Of a DNA stretch of 19,620 bases, positions 8,020-15,691 are shown piece by piece. The DNA is from JBOFSQ01 sp051651625 (GTDB taxonomy: Bacteria > Planctomycetota > Planctomycetia > Pirellulales > Thermoguttaceae): contig JBOFSQ010000007.1 of NCBI GenBank assembly GCA_051651625.1, forward strand, positions 1 through 19,620. The letters are read 5' to 3'. A model generated the notes under the pieces. It made no database searches. It was not told where the DNA came from and was given only the letters and a program-made list of their open reading frames with translations. Both the position numbers and the translations under genes were made by a program. The stretch's first letter is position 1. Each line of letters opens with the position of its first letter.

Positions 8020-9273
8020 ATGTTAAGATGGGGGGGGGGGGGTAGGCTTTGCGGCCCCGATTTCTTTGGCGTCTTCTCTGACGCCCATTGCTCCACTTCT
8101 TCTCGAAACCGCCGTCACGGTTTTACGCTCGTTGAGCTGCTCGTTGTGATCGCCATCATCGGCGTTCTCGTGGCACTTCTATTGCCCGCCGTACAAGCAG
8201 CACGCGAAGCAGCACGCAGAATGCAGTGCTCGAACAATCTCAAACAGTTGGGATTGGCTCTTCACAACTTCCATGACACCCGGAATGGGTTGGTGCCAAT
8301 CTGTCTCAAAGAGTACAACTGGACGTGGACGGTGCTTCTCATGCCGTTCATGGAACAAAACGCAAACTACGACCGCCTTATGGGGATAACCCGAACCGCA
8401 ACAGGTGGTGCGAGCCAAGATGGTGCTAATGCGTTTATGGGAACAAACGAAGATGGCTATCGCCTCCCAGCTTTGGGGATTTGGGATGCTTCTAATGGTG
8501 CCATCGCCAATCCGCTGACCCAACCGGAAAAAGACGGCCTTGCTGGAATCAGTGCGTTCGTTTGTCCATCGCGTCGCACCGGAAAAGCCATCACGACAGC
8601 GGTTACATCTGCTGGCGATGCTTCGATGAGTGGCCCAGCCACTGACTATGCGGCGATTGTGACATGCTCCCAAGCCGACAGGAAAGCCTTGGAAAACGTT
8701 CCGCGTAACGGATCAACTGGCGAAACCGGTTGGTATCGATACTTTGAGGTCAACGGGGGAAGAACATTCAGTAGTCCCCTCCGGACCCCATCGATACCTG
8801 GTTGTCAAGATCGTGTTTATGACTTCAACGTCAATTACAAAAGCTGGAGTCCGGCGGACTCAATGGGTTACTGGGTGGATGGAACAAGTAACCAGCTTGT
8901 GATTGGTGAGAAGCACATTCCTGCAAGCAGTATTGGGCAGTGTGCTGGTTCAGATACAGACCAACGCTTTTATTCTTATGATTGCCCCCACTATCTTTCT
9001 GCCAAGAAAGGTATGAGTTGGGGGTCGGCACGCAAGATGGTGCTGTACAATACGGATGGTACTCTTGACGCCGCCCTACTTACCACTAGTCCTAAAGCTG
9101 GGATTGACACTGATCCCCAGTATGGGGCTTATGGTTTTGGAAGCTCTCACGCTGGTATTGTCAACTTTGTCTTGGGTGATGGAGCTGTTCGCTCGATCCC
9201 AGTGACAACGTCGGTTAACATCTTGTACCTGTTGTCTAATGCGCGTGACGGTCAATCGGTATCAATGCCGTAG
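8020..9273 (+). CDS. DUF1559 protein with prepilin-type N-terminus (phase-variable candidate)
   Basis: This belongs to the large planctomycete DUF1559 family, proteins with a type IV pilin-like leader that are probably exported or surface-associated; the function is unknown. HGFTLVELLVVIAIIGVLV provides the cleavage site (after Gly) and hydrophobic helix, then LLPAVQAAREAARRMQCSNN, and the middle region includes ISAFVCPSRR. The C-terminus has the family signature SSHAGIVNFVLGDGAVRSIP. The start is uncertain. In the frame as sequenced the candidates are ATG 8020 (417 residues, 34-residue leader) and TTG 7960, neither with a Shine-Dalgarno. The well-placed start at 7941 reaches this frame only if the 13-G tract has 12 G (or 15), giving a 60-residue leader. 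A lipoprotein gene follows after a repeat, a common pairing for this family. Confidence 0.85.
   Translation: MLRWGGGGRLCGPDFFGVFSDAHCSTSSRNRRHGFTLVELLVVIAIIGVLVALLLPAVQAAREAARRMQCSNNLKQLGLALHNFHDTRNGLVPICLKEYNWTWTVLLMPFMEQNANYDRLMGITRTATGGASQDGANAFMGTNEDGYRLPALGIWDASNGAIANPLTQPEKDGLAGISAFVCPSRRTGKAITTAVTSAGDASMSGPATDYAAIVTCSQADRKALENVPRNGSTGETGWYRYFEVNGGRTFSSPLRTPSIPGCQDRVYDFNVNYKSWSPADSMGYWVDGTSNQLVIGEKHIPASSIGQCAGSDTDQRFYSYDCPHYLSAKKGMSWGSARKMVLYNTDGTLDAALLTTSPKAGIDTDPQYGAYGFGSSHAGIVNFVLGDGAVRSIPVTTSVNILYLLSNARDGQSVSMP
8030..8042 (+). repeat. Homopolymeric G tract, 13 bases
   Basis: An unbroken run of 13 G lies in the leader-coding region of the DUF1559 gene, about 90 bases after the ATG at 7941 and 10 bases after the ATG at 8020. 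It is the only homopolymer of this length seen in the window. Such tracts slip during replication, and one-base changes switch the frame. Confidence 0.9.
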
Positions 9274-9317
9274 AGGCAGTTTGGTATTCGGTTACTGTTT
9301 CAGTTGCCACAATTTCC

Positions 9318-9345
9318 CGTCATTCCCGCGCGAGCGGGGGTGACG
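9318..9345. repeat. Dispersed palindromic repeat, divergent copy
   Basis: The inverted repeat cgtcattcccgc / gcgggggtgacg with a 4-base loop and two mismatched positions lies 44 bases after the DUF1559 stop. It may act as a terminator hairpin, though no T run follows. A partial GTGAACGGTTACC-like tail (inverted) is at 9383-9395. Confidence 0.55.
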
Positions 9346-9423
9346 GAGTGTGGTGGTGTTCTTTTGATTTGGGCTTTGTTTCGTAACCGTTCGCGGTTTT
9401 TGTTCGTTGCACTGTTTCTCAAT

Positions 9424-9546
9424 AACAGCCCGAAACGTAGCGTAGCGGTAGCGAAGCGTAGTGAGGGAAGTGAAGACTCTGCGTCCACAACACTGGCGTC
9501 AACGTCGTTTGTTCCCTCACTTCGCTACGCTACGTTTCGGGCTGTT
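9424..9546 (+). repeat. 123-base imperfect inverted-repeat element, copy 1
   Basis: The left arm (9424-9469) starts AACAGCCCGAAACGTAGCG. The right arm (9512-9546) is its reverse complement except that the left arm holds 11 extra bases. The loop is about 42 bases. Copy 2 at 10159-10281 differs at three positions. The right-arm motif gctacgtttcgggctg is repeated at 9554 and, altered, at 9580, about 25 bases apart. Bases 9274-9660 otherwise show only the palindrome at 9318 and no gene. Confidence 0.85.
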
Positions 9547-9660
9547 GTTTTGCGCTACGTTTCGGGCTGCTATGAAAACGCTACGTTTCTCGCTGCTGTG
9601 CGTGCGTAACCGTGAATGATTACTTTGTTTCTATGACTTTCAACAAACAGGAGTTTTACG

Positions 9661-10116
9661 ATGAAAAAAGTGGTTTCTCTGTTCTCTCTCTCGATGGTGG
9701 TGTTTGCGTTGCTTGTAGTCTCAGGCTGCGGTGGTGGTGACAAGGTTTCCGTTCGTGGCAAGGTGACTTACCCCGATGGTAAGCCGATGACCGGTGGTGT
9801 TGTCGTATTTGACGATGGTAAAAACTCTGCGAATGGTGAGATCAAAGAAGATGGCACCTATCGCTTGACATCTGTCAGCGTGAATGATGGCATCAAGCCG
9901 GGGACATACAAAGTTTTCTTCGCAGGAACTAGTGGTATGGAGACAGACCCTGCAACCGGACAGCGCAAAGAGATCAAACGAGTAGCTCCACGTTTTCAAG
10001 ACCCTGCTAAATCGGGGCTGACGTGCGAGGTGACAAAGTCGATGGTGCATGACATTCAAGTTGAATATCCCACCAAAGATGGCATCCAAGAAAAGGTTAT
10101 CAAATCGATGGATTAG
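9661..10116 (+). CDS. Small lipoprotein with transthyretin-like (carboxypeptidase-regulatory) fold
   Basis: This 151-residue predicted lipoprotein has a Lys-containing n-region, a hydrophobic core and the lipobox VVSGC (Cys at about residue 23), followed by Gly-Gly-Gly-Asp. The mature part VSVRGKVTYPDGKPMTGGVV, then GEIKEDGTYRLTSV and GIKPGTYKVFF, is the beta-sandwich pattern of transthyretin-like or carboxypeptidase-regulatory domains common in planctomycete lipoproteins. Function is unknown. A clear Shine-Dalgarno (caggag, 9 bases before the ATG) fixes the start. The gene is bracketed by two near-identical 123-base inverted-repeat elements and follows a DUF1559 gene, an arrangement suggesting that the two products work together at the cell surface. 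Whether they share a transcript through the repeat is not known. Confidence 0.85.
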   Translation: MKKVVSLFSLSMVVFALLVVSGCGGGDKVSVRGKVTYPDGKPMTGGVVVFDDGKNSANGEIKEDGTYRLTSVSVNDGIKPGTYKVFFAGTSGMETDPATGQRKEIKRVAPRFQDPAKSGLTCEVTKSMVHDIQVEYPTKDGIQEKVIKSMD

Positions 10117-10158
10117 TGGGTTAGTCACTGCTTCGCAACAACAGTCCTAAACCATCAT

Positions 10159-10281
10159 AACAGCCCGAAACGTAGCGTAGCGGTAGCGAAGCGTAGTGAG
10201 GGAAGGGAAGACTCTGCGTCTACAACACTGGCGTCAACGTCGTTTGTTCCCTCACTTCGCTACGCTACGTTTCGCGCTGTT
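10159..10281 (+). repeat. 123-base imperfect inverted-repeat element, copy 2
   Basis: Same length and orientation as the copy at 9424-9546, with three substitutions: one just after the left arm, one in the loop, one near the right end. The tandem right-arm repeats after copy 1 are only faintly recognisable here (10288-10315). Like copy 1, it sits just after a stop codon, so a terminator role is possible. Confidence 0.85.
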
Positions 10282-10359
10282 GTTTGTGTTACGTTTGTTT
10301 CAGAGCGTTGTTTTGTGTTAGTGTGTCAACAGTTTTCCGTCAACATTGTGAGAACCGCC

Positions 10360-11844
10360 ATGAAAAACAGATTCTTTTCCCTCGCCGCCCTCGCCGCCAT
10401 TTGCCTCGCCTATTGGAGCGTTTCTCTACACGCTGCTGATGCTGCCCCAAAGCAACCTAAAAACATCATCTTGATGATCGGTGACGGTATGGGATTCAAT
10501 CAGCATGTTGCGGGAACCTATTGGCGTTGCGGTACGCTCGGTAAGCAAACGTATGAAAAGTTTCCTGTCTGTTATGGCGTGACTACGTTTTCTACCCGCG
10601 TGAAAGAGCCGATCCCTGCCGACTTCAAAGGTTATGATCCAGAAATCTTTTGGGCCGGCCTTGAAGGTGCCAACATGCCAACACCCAAGACGGAGACATC
10701 GGATTCCGCTTCAGCGGCAACGTCGATTTATACCGGCACGAAAACATTTGTCGGTCGCATATCAGTTGACCCAAACGACAAACCACTGATAACGATTGGC
10801 GAGCATGCAAAGCAAAAGGGGAAGTCGGTCGGCGTTATATCGACAGGGCCTCTTTGCGATGCGACGCCTTGTGCTGTTGGTGCCCATAATGTCAACCGCG
10901 ATAATGGCGGTGACATCATAAATGAAATGCTACATCGCTCGTGTATCGACGTGATGATCGGTGGCGGTAACCCGCAACGTGGTATAGAACTCTCCAAGTT
11001 TGATTCCGCCAAAGTCGAAAACCCCGAAACGATGAACTATGGTGACGTTGGCGGCAAAGAGAATTGGGACGCCCTTCAAGCTGGCACTCTAAACGGTTTT
11101 GTCTTGGTGCAAACCAAAGCTGAACTCGAAAAGATTGCCGCTGCCAAGACAAACGTGCCGAAGCGTATCGCCAGTTTTCCGAATGTTTCACAACCCATCC
11201 CGCCAGTTGACGGCATGCCTGATGGCGAACTCACCAATGAGACCAAAGAGGTTATAGCCGAAGTCCTCGGCGATAACGCCGCTCGCCGCGATGTTCCGAC
11301 GCTATCGCTCATGTCGCTTGCTGCGCTAAACTCACTCAATCAAAATGACAAAGGGTTCTTCTTGATGGTTGAGTCTGCTGTGATTGACTGGGTTTGCCAT
11401 GGTCATAATACAAAGCGACTAGTGATGGAGCAAACCGCGTTTGCAAAAGCTGTTGATGCTGTCTGTGATTGGGTTGATAAGAACAGTTCGTGGGATGAAA
11501 CGGTTGTGATTGTGACTGCCGATCACGAGACCGCGCAGCTTTGGGGACCGGGCACTTACATCGACAAAAAACAAGACGACAAGTTTGAAACGCTAAACGA
11601 CATCTTTATCGACTTCAAACCTATTCAAAACAACGGTGTAGGCAAGCTCCCCGGTACGCAGTTTGGTTTCTCCAATCACACCAGTTCACTCGTGCCTCTT
11701 TGGGCAAAAGGGGCGTCTGTTAGTGGGCTGGAGCGTTATGTTCGTGGTACTGATAGCAGAGCCGGAAAGTTCTGGGGATTTTCCGGGAAATATATCGACA
11801 ACACCGACATCTCGCGGTTTATGCTCGATTGCCTCAAAGAATGA
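10360..11844 (+). CDS. Secreted alkaline phosphatase (PhoA family)
   Basis: This 494-residue phosphomonoesterase probably acts in the periplasm to release phosphate from organic esters. An N-terminal signal peptide (MKNRFFSLAALAAICLAYWS, then VSLHA before ADA) is followed by the family core: NIILMIGDGMGFNQ with metal-binding Asp 42, ETSDSASAATSIYTGTK with nucleophile Ser 116, VESAVIDWVCHGHN, VIVTADHETAQLWG, and SNHTSSLVPLWAKG near the C-terminus. All metal ligands expected for the family appear present. The frame is open from GTG 10315, but ATG 10360 begins directly at the signal peptide. I see no convincing Pho-box upstream; the preceding 240 bases are mostly the 123-base repeat. It converges with scpA, 38 bases apart. 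Confidence 0.9.
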   Translation: MKNRFFSLAALAAICLAYWSVSLHAADAAPKQPKNIILMIGDGMGFNQHVAGTYWRCGTLGKQTYEKFPVCYGVTTFSTRVKEPIPADFKGYDPEIFWAGLEGANMPTPKTETSDSASAATSIYTGTKTFVGRISVDPNDKPLITIGEHAKQKGKSVGVISTGPLCDATPCAVGAHNVNRDNGGDIINEMLHRSCIDVMIGGGNPQRGIELSKFDSAKVENPETMNYGDVGGKENWDALQAGTLNGFVLVQTKAELEKIAAAKTNVPKRIASFPNVSQPIPPVDGMPDGELTNETKEVIAEVLGDNAARRDVPTLSLMSLAALNSLNQNDKGFFLMVESAVIDWVCHGHNTKRLVMEQTAFAKAVDAVCDWVDKNSSWDETVVIVTADHETAQLWGPGTYIDKKQDDKFETLNDIFIDFKPIQNNGVGKLPGTQFGFSNHTSSLVPLWAKGASVSGLERYVRGTDSRAGKFWGFSGKYIDNTDISRFMLDCLKE

Positions 11845-11882
11845 ATGATAACCAAATGATAGAAACGGTCTTGAACATGGCG

Positions 11883-12647
11883 TCACGAATTTGCCTCCCC
11901 CATCCCCGCGAACTCTAGTGGTTTTGTTCCGTCGCGGAGAGTGAGTTCGATTTCGCCGAAGATGCGGTCTTGCTGAACCATCGCGTACTCGTGGCGGACA
12001 AGTTCTAGAAGTGCGAGAAAGATTCCGATCATCGTACTCTTGTGTTGCCCCGCAGTGAACAGGTCGCGGAGGCCGAGTTTTCCGTTTTCTTTGAGTTGCG
12101 TATAGATGTTGGTCATGTGTTTCGAGATCGGCGTGTCGTCGTAGACGACTTGATGCGCACGCATCGGCGACGCCTCGCGGATGAGTCTGCCAAACGCACT
12201 TACGAGGTCCCAAAGTTCGACCTCGGCAATCGGTGCCTCGGCAACGTTTGGTGACCGCCTCGGCAAGTCGTTGGCGACGCGCGGATAGTGCTGCTGCCAC
12301 AGACGACTCCGCCGTTCAAGCTCGCTTGCACTGTCGTAGTATTCTTTGTACGCGAGAAGATGTTGCACGAGTTCCTGACGTGGGTCGTCGATATCGGCCT
12401 CAATCACCTCTTCACCCGGCAACATCTCCTGCGACTTTATCTCTATCAAAAGAGTCGCCATCGCAAGAAAGTCACCAACACCATTGATGTCGATCTCTTT
12501 GAGAACATCAAGATAGACCAAATACTGTTCGAGCACAACCGCAATCGAGACATTGAGAATGTCGATCTCGTGTTTGCGAACCAGATAGAGCAAGAGATCA
12601 AGCGGCCCGCTGAAATCAGCAACGGTGAGGCGAAAGTCGTCGGACAT
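11883..12647 (-). CDS. scpA: Segregation and condensation protein A
   Basis: ScpA is the kleisin subunit of the SMC-ScpA-ScpB condensin, needed for chromosome compaction and segregation. The 254 residues show the N-terminal SMC-binding region (FSGPLDLLLYLVRKHEIDIL, then NVSIAVVLEQYL), the helix with FLAMATLLIEIKSQEMLP, an acidic variable linker, and a C-terminal winged-helix part (GLRDLFTAGQHKSTMIGIFL, then ALLELVRHEYAMVQQ). ATG 12645-12647 is 2 bases after the stop of the sulfatase gene, so its translation is probably coupled to that upstream gene. ScpB and SMC are not in the window. A secreted sulfatase as operon partner is unexpected and is probably chance adjacency. Confidence 0.92.
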   Translation of the reverse strand: MSDDFRLTVADFSGPLDLLLYLVRKHEIDILNVSIAVVLEQYLVYLDVLKEIDINGVGDFLAMATLLIEIKSQEMLPGEEVIEADIDDPRQELVQHLLAYKEYYDSASELERRSRLWQQHYPRVANDLPRRSPNVAEAPIAEVELWDLVSAFGRLIREASPMRAHQVVYDDTPISKHMTNIYTQLKENGKLGLRDLFTAGQHKSTMIGIFLALLELVRHEYAMVQQDRIFGEIELTLRDGTKPLEFAGMGEANS

Positions 12648-12649
12648 GA

Positions 12650-14137
12650 TTATTCGTCTACGAGCGGGAGTGGGAATCGTGGATTCGGCGCGTGTTCGCG
12701 ATCAGCGATGGCGTTCAGTTTTGTAACGATGTCGGGGTGTTCCGCCGCGACGTTGTGTTTTTCGTCGCCGTCTTCGCGGAGATTGTAAAGTTCAAACCCG
12801 ACATCGGCGGGTGTCTTTCCGTCGCGTTTGGCTTTGGTCATTCCAGTACGAATCGCTTTCCAGTCACCTGCCCAAATCGCTTGTTGTCCACCGTAACCGG
12901 GGAACTCACGATAGAGAAACTCGCGCGGCGATTGCGACTCGCCACGCAACGTCGGCACGAGCGAAATGCCGTCAAATGGCGGAACTTCGCTGCCATTGCT
13001 GGATGCCAATTCCAGCAGAGTTGGTGCCCAGTCTTCAAAACCGCTGACGCGATCAGATGTTGCTCCGCTTGCGATCTTTCCGTTCCACATCGCCACACAC
13101 GGCACGCGAATGCCACCTTCGTAGAGCGAACCTTTTCGTCCACGCAAACCACCGTGAGAGTTGAAGAACTCTGAATCGGTTCCGCCGAGGCGGTCGTAGA
13201 GTGGGCCGTTGTCGCTGGTGAAAACAATGAGTGTGTTGTCGATGAGGTTGTATTGTCGCAAGAGTTCGACGAGGCGTCCGACTTCGCGGTCGAGCCGCGT
13301 GATCATTGCGGCATACGCGGCGCGTGGCGCGCGGTGTGGCAGATAACCTCTGTCGCCGCGATATGGTTCGTCGTCAAAACTTTTCTCGTATTCCGCGAGT
13401 GAATCTTCGGGGACTTGAAGTGCAAGGTGCGGAACCGTCGTTGCCCAGTAGAGAAAGAATGGGCGAGTGCGGTTGTCGGTGACGAACTGCCGCGCGGCAG
13501 CGGCGATAAGATCGGCACTGTAGTTCTCGCCGATGAACGGATGGTACGACACCTCATCGAGCGGATTTGCTCCCGCTGGCAACTTACTGTGGCCGGGAAT
13601 GGCGGGCGTGTTGATGACGACAACTTGGTCGTTGTCCCAGAGCGACGCCGGATAAAAACTGTGCGCGACTCTCTGGCAGTTGTAACCGTAGAAACGATCA
13701 AACCCTGCCTTGAGCGGTGCGCTTGACGAGTCTGGTGCACCGAGTCCCCATTTGCCGAAGAGTCCGCAGACGTAACCGCGCTGGTGGAGTCGTTCGGCGA
13801 GCGTGACCGTTCCTTCGGGGAACGGTTCTTGGCCTTCGGGTTGTACTTCGCGGTTGTCGCGGACGACGCAATGCCCCATGTGCATCCCCGTCATTAACAC
13901 TGCCCGCGACGGCGCGCAGACCGCACAGCCTGCGTAGTGCCGCGTGAATCGCATCCCCGCTGCGGCCAGCGAATCGATTGCTGGCGTTTTAATTTTCGTC
14001 TGTCCGTAGCAACCGAGGTCGCCGTAACCGAGATCGTCCGCAAGGATGAAGACGATGTTCGGCGGCGTCGCTGCCAAAGTTGTACCGACAACAAACACGA
14101 TACCAAACACAAAGAGACAAATTGTTGAGCGTTTCAT
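12650..14137 (-). CDS. Secreted sulfatase (formylglycine type)
   Basis: This 495-residue arylsulfatase-family enzyme has a signal peptide (residues 1 to about 22, ending TTLA-A). The N-terminal motif NIVFILADDLGYGDLGCYG carries metal-binding aspartates. The activation motif CAPSR (74-78) supplies the Cys that is converted to formylglycine, followed by AVLMTG. Downstream are VFTSDNGP and GRKGSLYEGGIRVPCVAMW, both typical of the family. It should hydrolyse sulfate esters, in planctomycetes often on polysaccharides; the substrate cannot be assigned. Cys-type sulfatases need a formylglycine-generating or anSME enzyme, not seen here. The start is ATG 14135-14137, with AAAGG upstream. scpA follows after 2 bases. 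The gene is not in a polysaccharide-utilisation cluster within this window. Confidence 0.92.
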   Translation of the reverse strand: MKRSTICLFVFGIVFVVGTTLAATPPNIVFILADDLGYGDLGCYGQTKIKTPAIDSLAAAGMRFTRHYAGCAVCAPSRAVLMTGMHMGHCVVRDNREVQPEGQEPFPEGTVTLAERLHQRGYVCGLFGKWGLGAPDSSSAPLKAGFDRFYGYNCQRVAHSFYPASLWDNDQVVVINTPAIPGHSKLPAGANPLDEVSYHPFIGENYSADLIAAAARQFVTDNRTRPFFLYWATTVPHLALQVPEDSLAEYEKSFDDEPYRGDRGYLPHRAPRAAYAAMITRLDREVGRLVELLRQYNLIDNTLIVFTSDNGPLYDRLGGTDSEFFNSHGGLRGRKGSLYEGGIRVPCVAMWNGKIASGATSDRVSGFEDWAPTLLELASSNGSEVPPFDGISLVPTLRGESQSPREFLYREFPGYGGQQAIWAGDWKAIRTGMTKAKRDGKTPADVGFELYNLREDGDEKHNVAAEHPDIVTKLNAIADREHAPNPRFPLPLVDE

Positions 14138-14183
14138 TGTGAAAGCCTTTCTTGCTACCAGATTCCTGCAAACGGTTACAATT

Positions 14184-15380
14184 TCATGAGAGTCGATTCT
14201 TAAAATCGTCGTATCCGAAACTGCGTAGCACTTCTACGTTTCCGCCGCGCACGTCGCTGTCGCACGCGACGATTGATGGGAGCTGGAGACCGTTGAAGGT
14301 GGTGTTCTTGCACATTGTATATTGTGCCATATCGGCGAAGACGACGCGGTCACCAACCTTGAGCGGCTTCTTGAATTGATACTCGCCGATGTTGTCGCCG
14401 GAGAGGCACGTCTTGCTCCCGACGATGTATTTATAGCGTCCCTCTTCGAGTGGCGAGTCGGTATCGACCATCTCGACAACACGCCGCGCGTTCAGCATCT
14501 CCGGCGTGTACGGCATTTCGAGAACGTCCGGCATGTGTGCCGACGCCGACGTATCGAGAATCACAACGTCGATGCTGCTCGGATTTTCAATCACATCGAG
14601 TACAGTCGAAACGAGATAACCGGTGTTGAGAACGTGTGCCTCGCCGGGTTCGAGAAATACCTCAAGTTTGTAACGTTTACGAAACTCGATGATCGTCTCG
14701 ATGAGTTGTTCGACATCGTACCCTTTGCGTGTGATGTGGTGTCCGCCGCCGAAGTTTATCCACTTGATTTTTTTGAAGAACTTGCTGAATCGTTCCTCGA
14801 CCAGCTCAAGCGTTCGCACAAGTACGTCGCTTCCCTGTTGACACATCGTATGGAAATGAAGCCCGTCGATCCCCGCGAATGAAACGCCCTGCATCGACTC
14901 GACTCGAATCCCGAACCGACTCCGCGAAGTACACGGGTTGTAAATCTCCGTCTGCACCTCGGAGTATTCGGGATTGATCCGAAAACCGCAGTGAATCTTC
15001 CGTTTCGTCGCCTTGATTAGCGGCTTCCACATCTGAAACTGGCTTTCGGAATTGAAGACGAGATAGTCCACCATCGGCAGCACGGCCTTGAACTCGTCGC
15101 GTGAATAAGCTGGCGAGAAGAGGTGAACTTGCCGCCCAAACTCCTCTTTGCCGAGCCGGACTTCGTTGTAGCTACTCGCCGCAACTCCTTCGAGCGACGG
15201 TGCCATATCGCGGAAAAATCCCCACGTCGAAAACGCCTTCATCGCCAGCAGAATCTTGCAACCAGACTTCTGCTGCACATAGCTCAAGACCTCCATATTG
15301 CGACGAATCGCCGCACGGTCGATGATGTAGTAAGGCGTAGGAATCTTGACAGAAGCGTAATCAAACGATGATGCTGTCAT
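14184..15380 (-). CDS. nspC: Carboxynorspermidine/carboxyspermidine decarboxylase
   Basis: This PLP-dependent decarboxylase of the alanine-racemase fold III group removes CO2 from carboxynorspermidine or carboxyspermidine in the alternative polyamine route. ILLAMKAFSTWGF holds the PLP Lys (about residue 48). IDGLHFHTMCQQG and WINFGGGHHITRKGYD match NspC rather than lysine or ornithine decarboxylases. EVFLEPGEAHVLNTGYLV (about 240) binds the cofactor phosphate, and KTCLSGDNIGEYQF carries the Cys-Asp active-site pair. The frame is open from 15479, but ATG 15378-15380 with CGGAGA upstream gives 398 residues, the normal family length. The usual partner, a Lys1-like carboxy(nor)spermidine synthase, is not adjacent. 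Confidence 0.92.
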   Translation of the reverse strand: MTASSFDYASVKIPTPYYIIDRAAIRRNMEVLSYVQQKSGCKILLAMKAFSTWGFFRDMAPSLEGVAASSYNEVRLGKEEFGRQVHLFSPAYSRDEFKAVLPMVDYLVFNSESQFQMWKPLIKATKRKIHCGFRINPEYSEVQTEIYNPCTSRSRFGIRVESMQGVSFAGIDGLHFHTMCQQGSDVLVRTLELVEERFSKFFKKIKWINFGGGHHITRKGYDVEQLIETIIEFRKRYKLEVFLEPGEAHVLNTGYLVSTVLDVIENPSSIDVVILDTSASAHMPDVLEMPYTPEMLNARRVVEMVDTDSPLEEGRYKYIVGSKTCLSGDNIGEYQFKKPLKVGDRVVFADMAQYTMCKNTTFNGLQLPSIVACDSDVRGGNVEVLRSFGYDDFKNRLS

Positions 15381-15498
15381 CGGTGTCTCCGTGTGTTGAA
15401 TATGTTTGTGAACATTTGTGAACGTGAACGAATGCGGCATAGTATAACATGACGAAACGTCTTGACGAGACCCACGCAACGCGGTAGACTTCCCGCAC

Positions 15499-15551
15499 GG
15501 TAAGCCTTCACGCCGTATGTTCCGTCATGCCCGCGTACTCGGCGGGCATCC
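15499..15551 (-). repeat. Dispersed palindromic repeat, inverted copy
   Basis: On the minus strand this reads as the copy at 434-482: a gcccgccgagtacgcgggc-type palindrome (15523-15551), then a short spacer and gtgaaggcttacc. Bases 15381-15691 between nspC and the protease gene contain this copy and the one at 15631 and no supportable gene. Confidence 0.6.
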
Positions 15552-15630
15552 AGAGAACAACAGAACAACACTGTAAGCAGACGCGATAGCGATGGATCGC
15601 GCAAGCGAACCCCAAAACGTTTTCTCTAGG

Positions 15631-15682
15631 CCCCCGCCGAGTACGCGGGGGTGACGAATTTGGAATCAACCGTGAACGGATA
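15631..15682 (+). repeat. Dispersed palindromic repeat, direct copy
   Basis: The palindrome cccccgccgagtacgcgggg is followed by gtgacgaa, a spacer and gtgaacggatacc, ending 9 bases before the ATG of the protease gene. It shares layout and tail with copy 1 at 434-482, and faces the inverted copy at 15499-15551. Confidence 0.65.
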
Positions 15683-15691
15683 CCCCGCACG

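Noticed and set aside
9304..9609. 101-residue frame after the DUF1559 gene
   Set aside because: It is made almost entirely of the repeat elements at 9318 and 9424 and has no start signal.
9424..10281. Integron-like gene cassette: one gene between two imperfect inverted repeats similar in length to attC sites
   Set aside because: The ends do not match the attC core (GTTRRRY / RYYYAAC), the arms are too long and nearly continuous, the 11-base asymmetry is larger than attC bulges, and no integrase is present.
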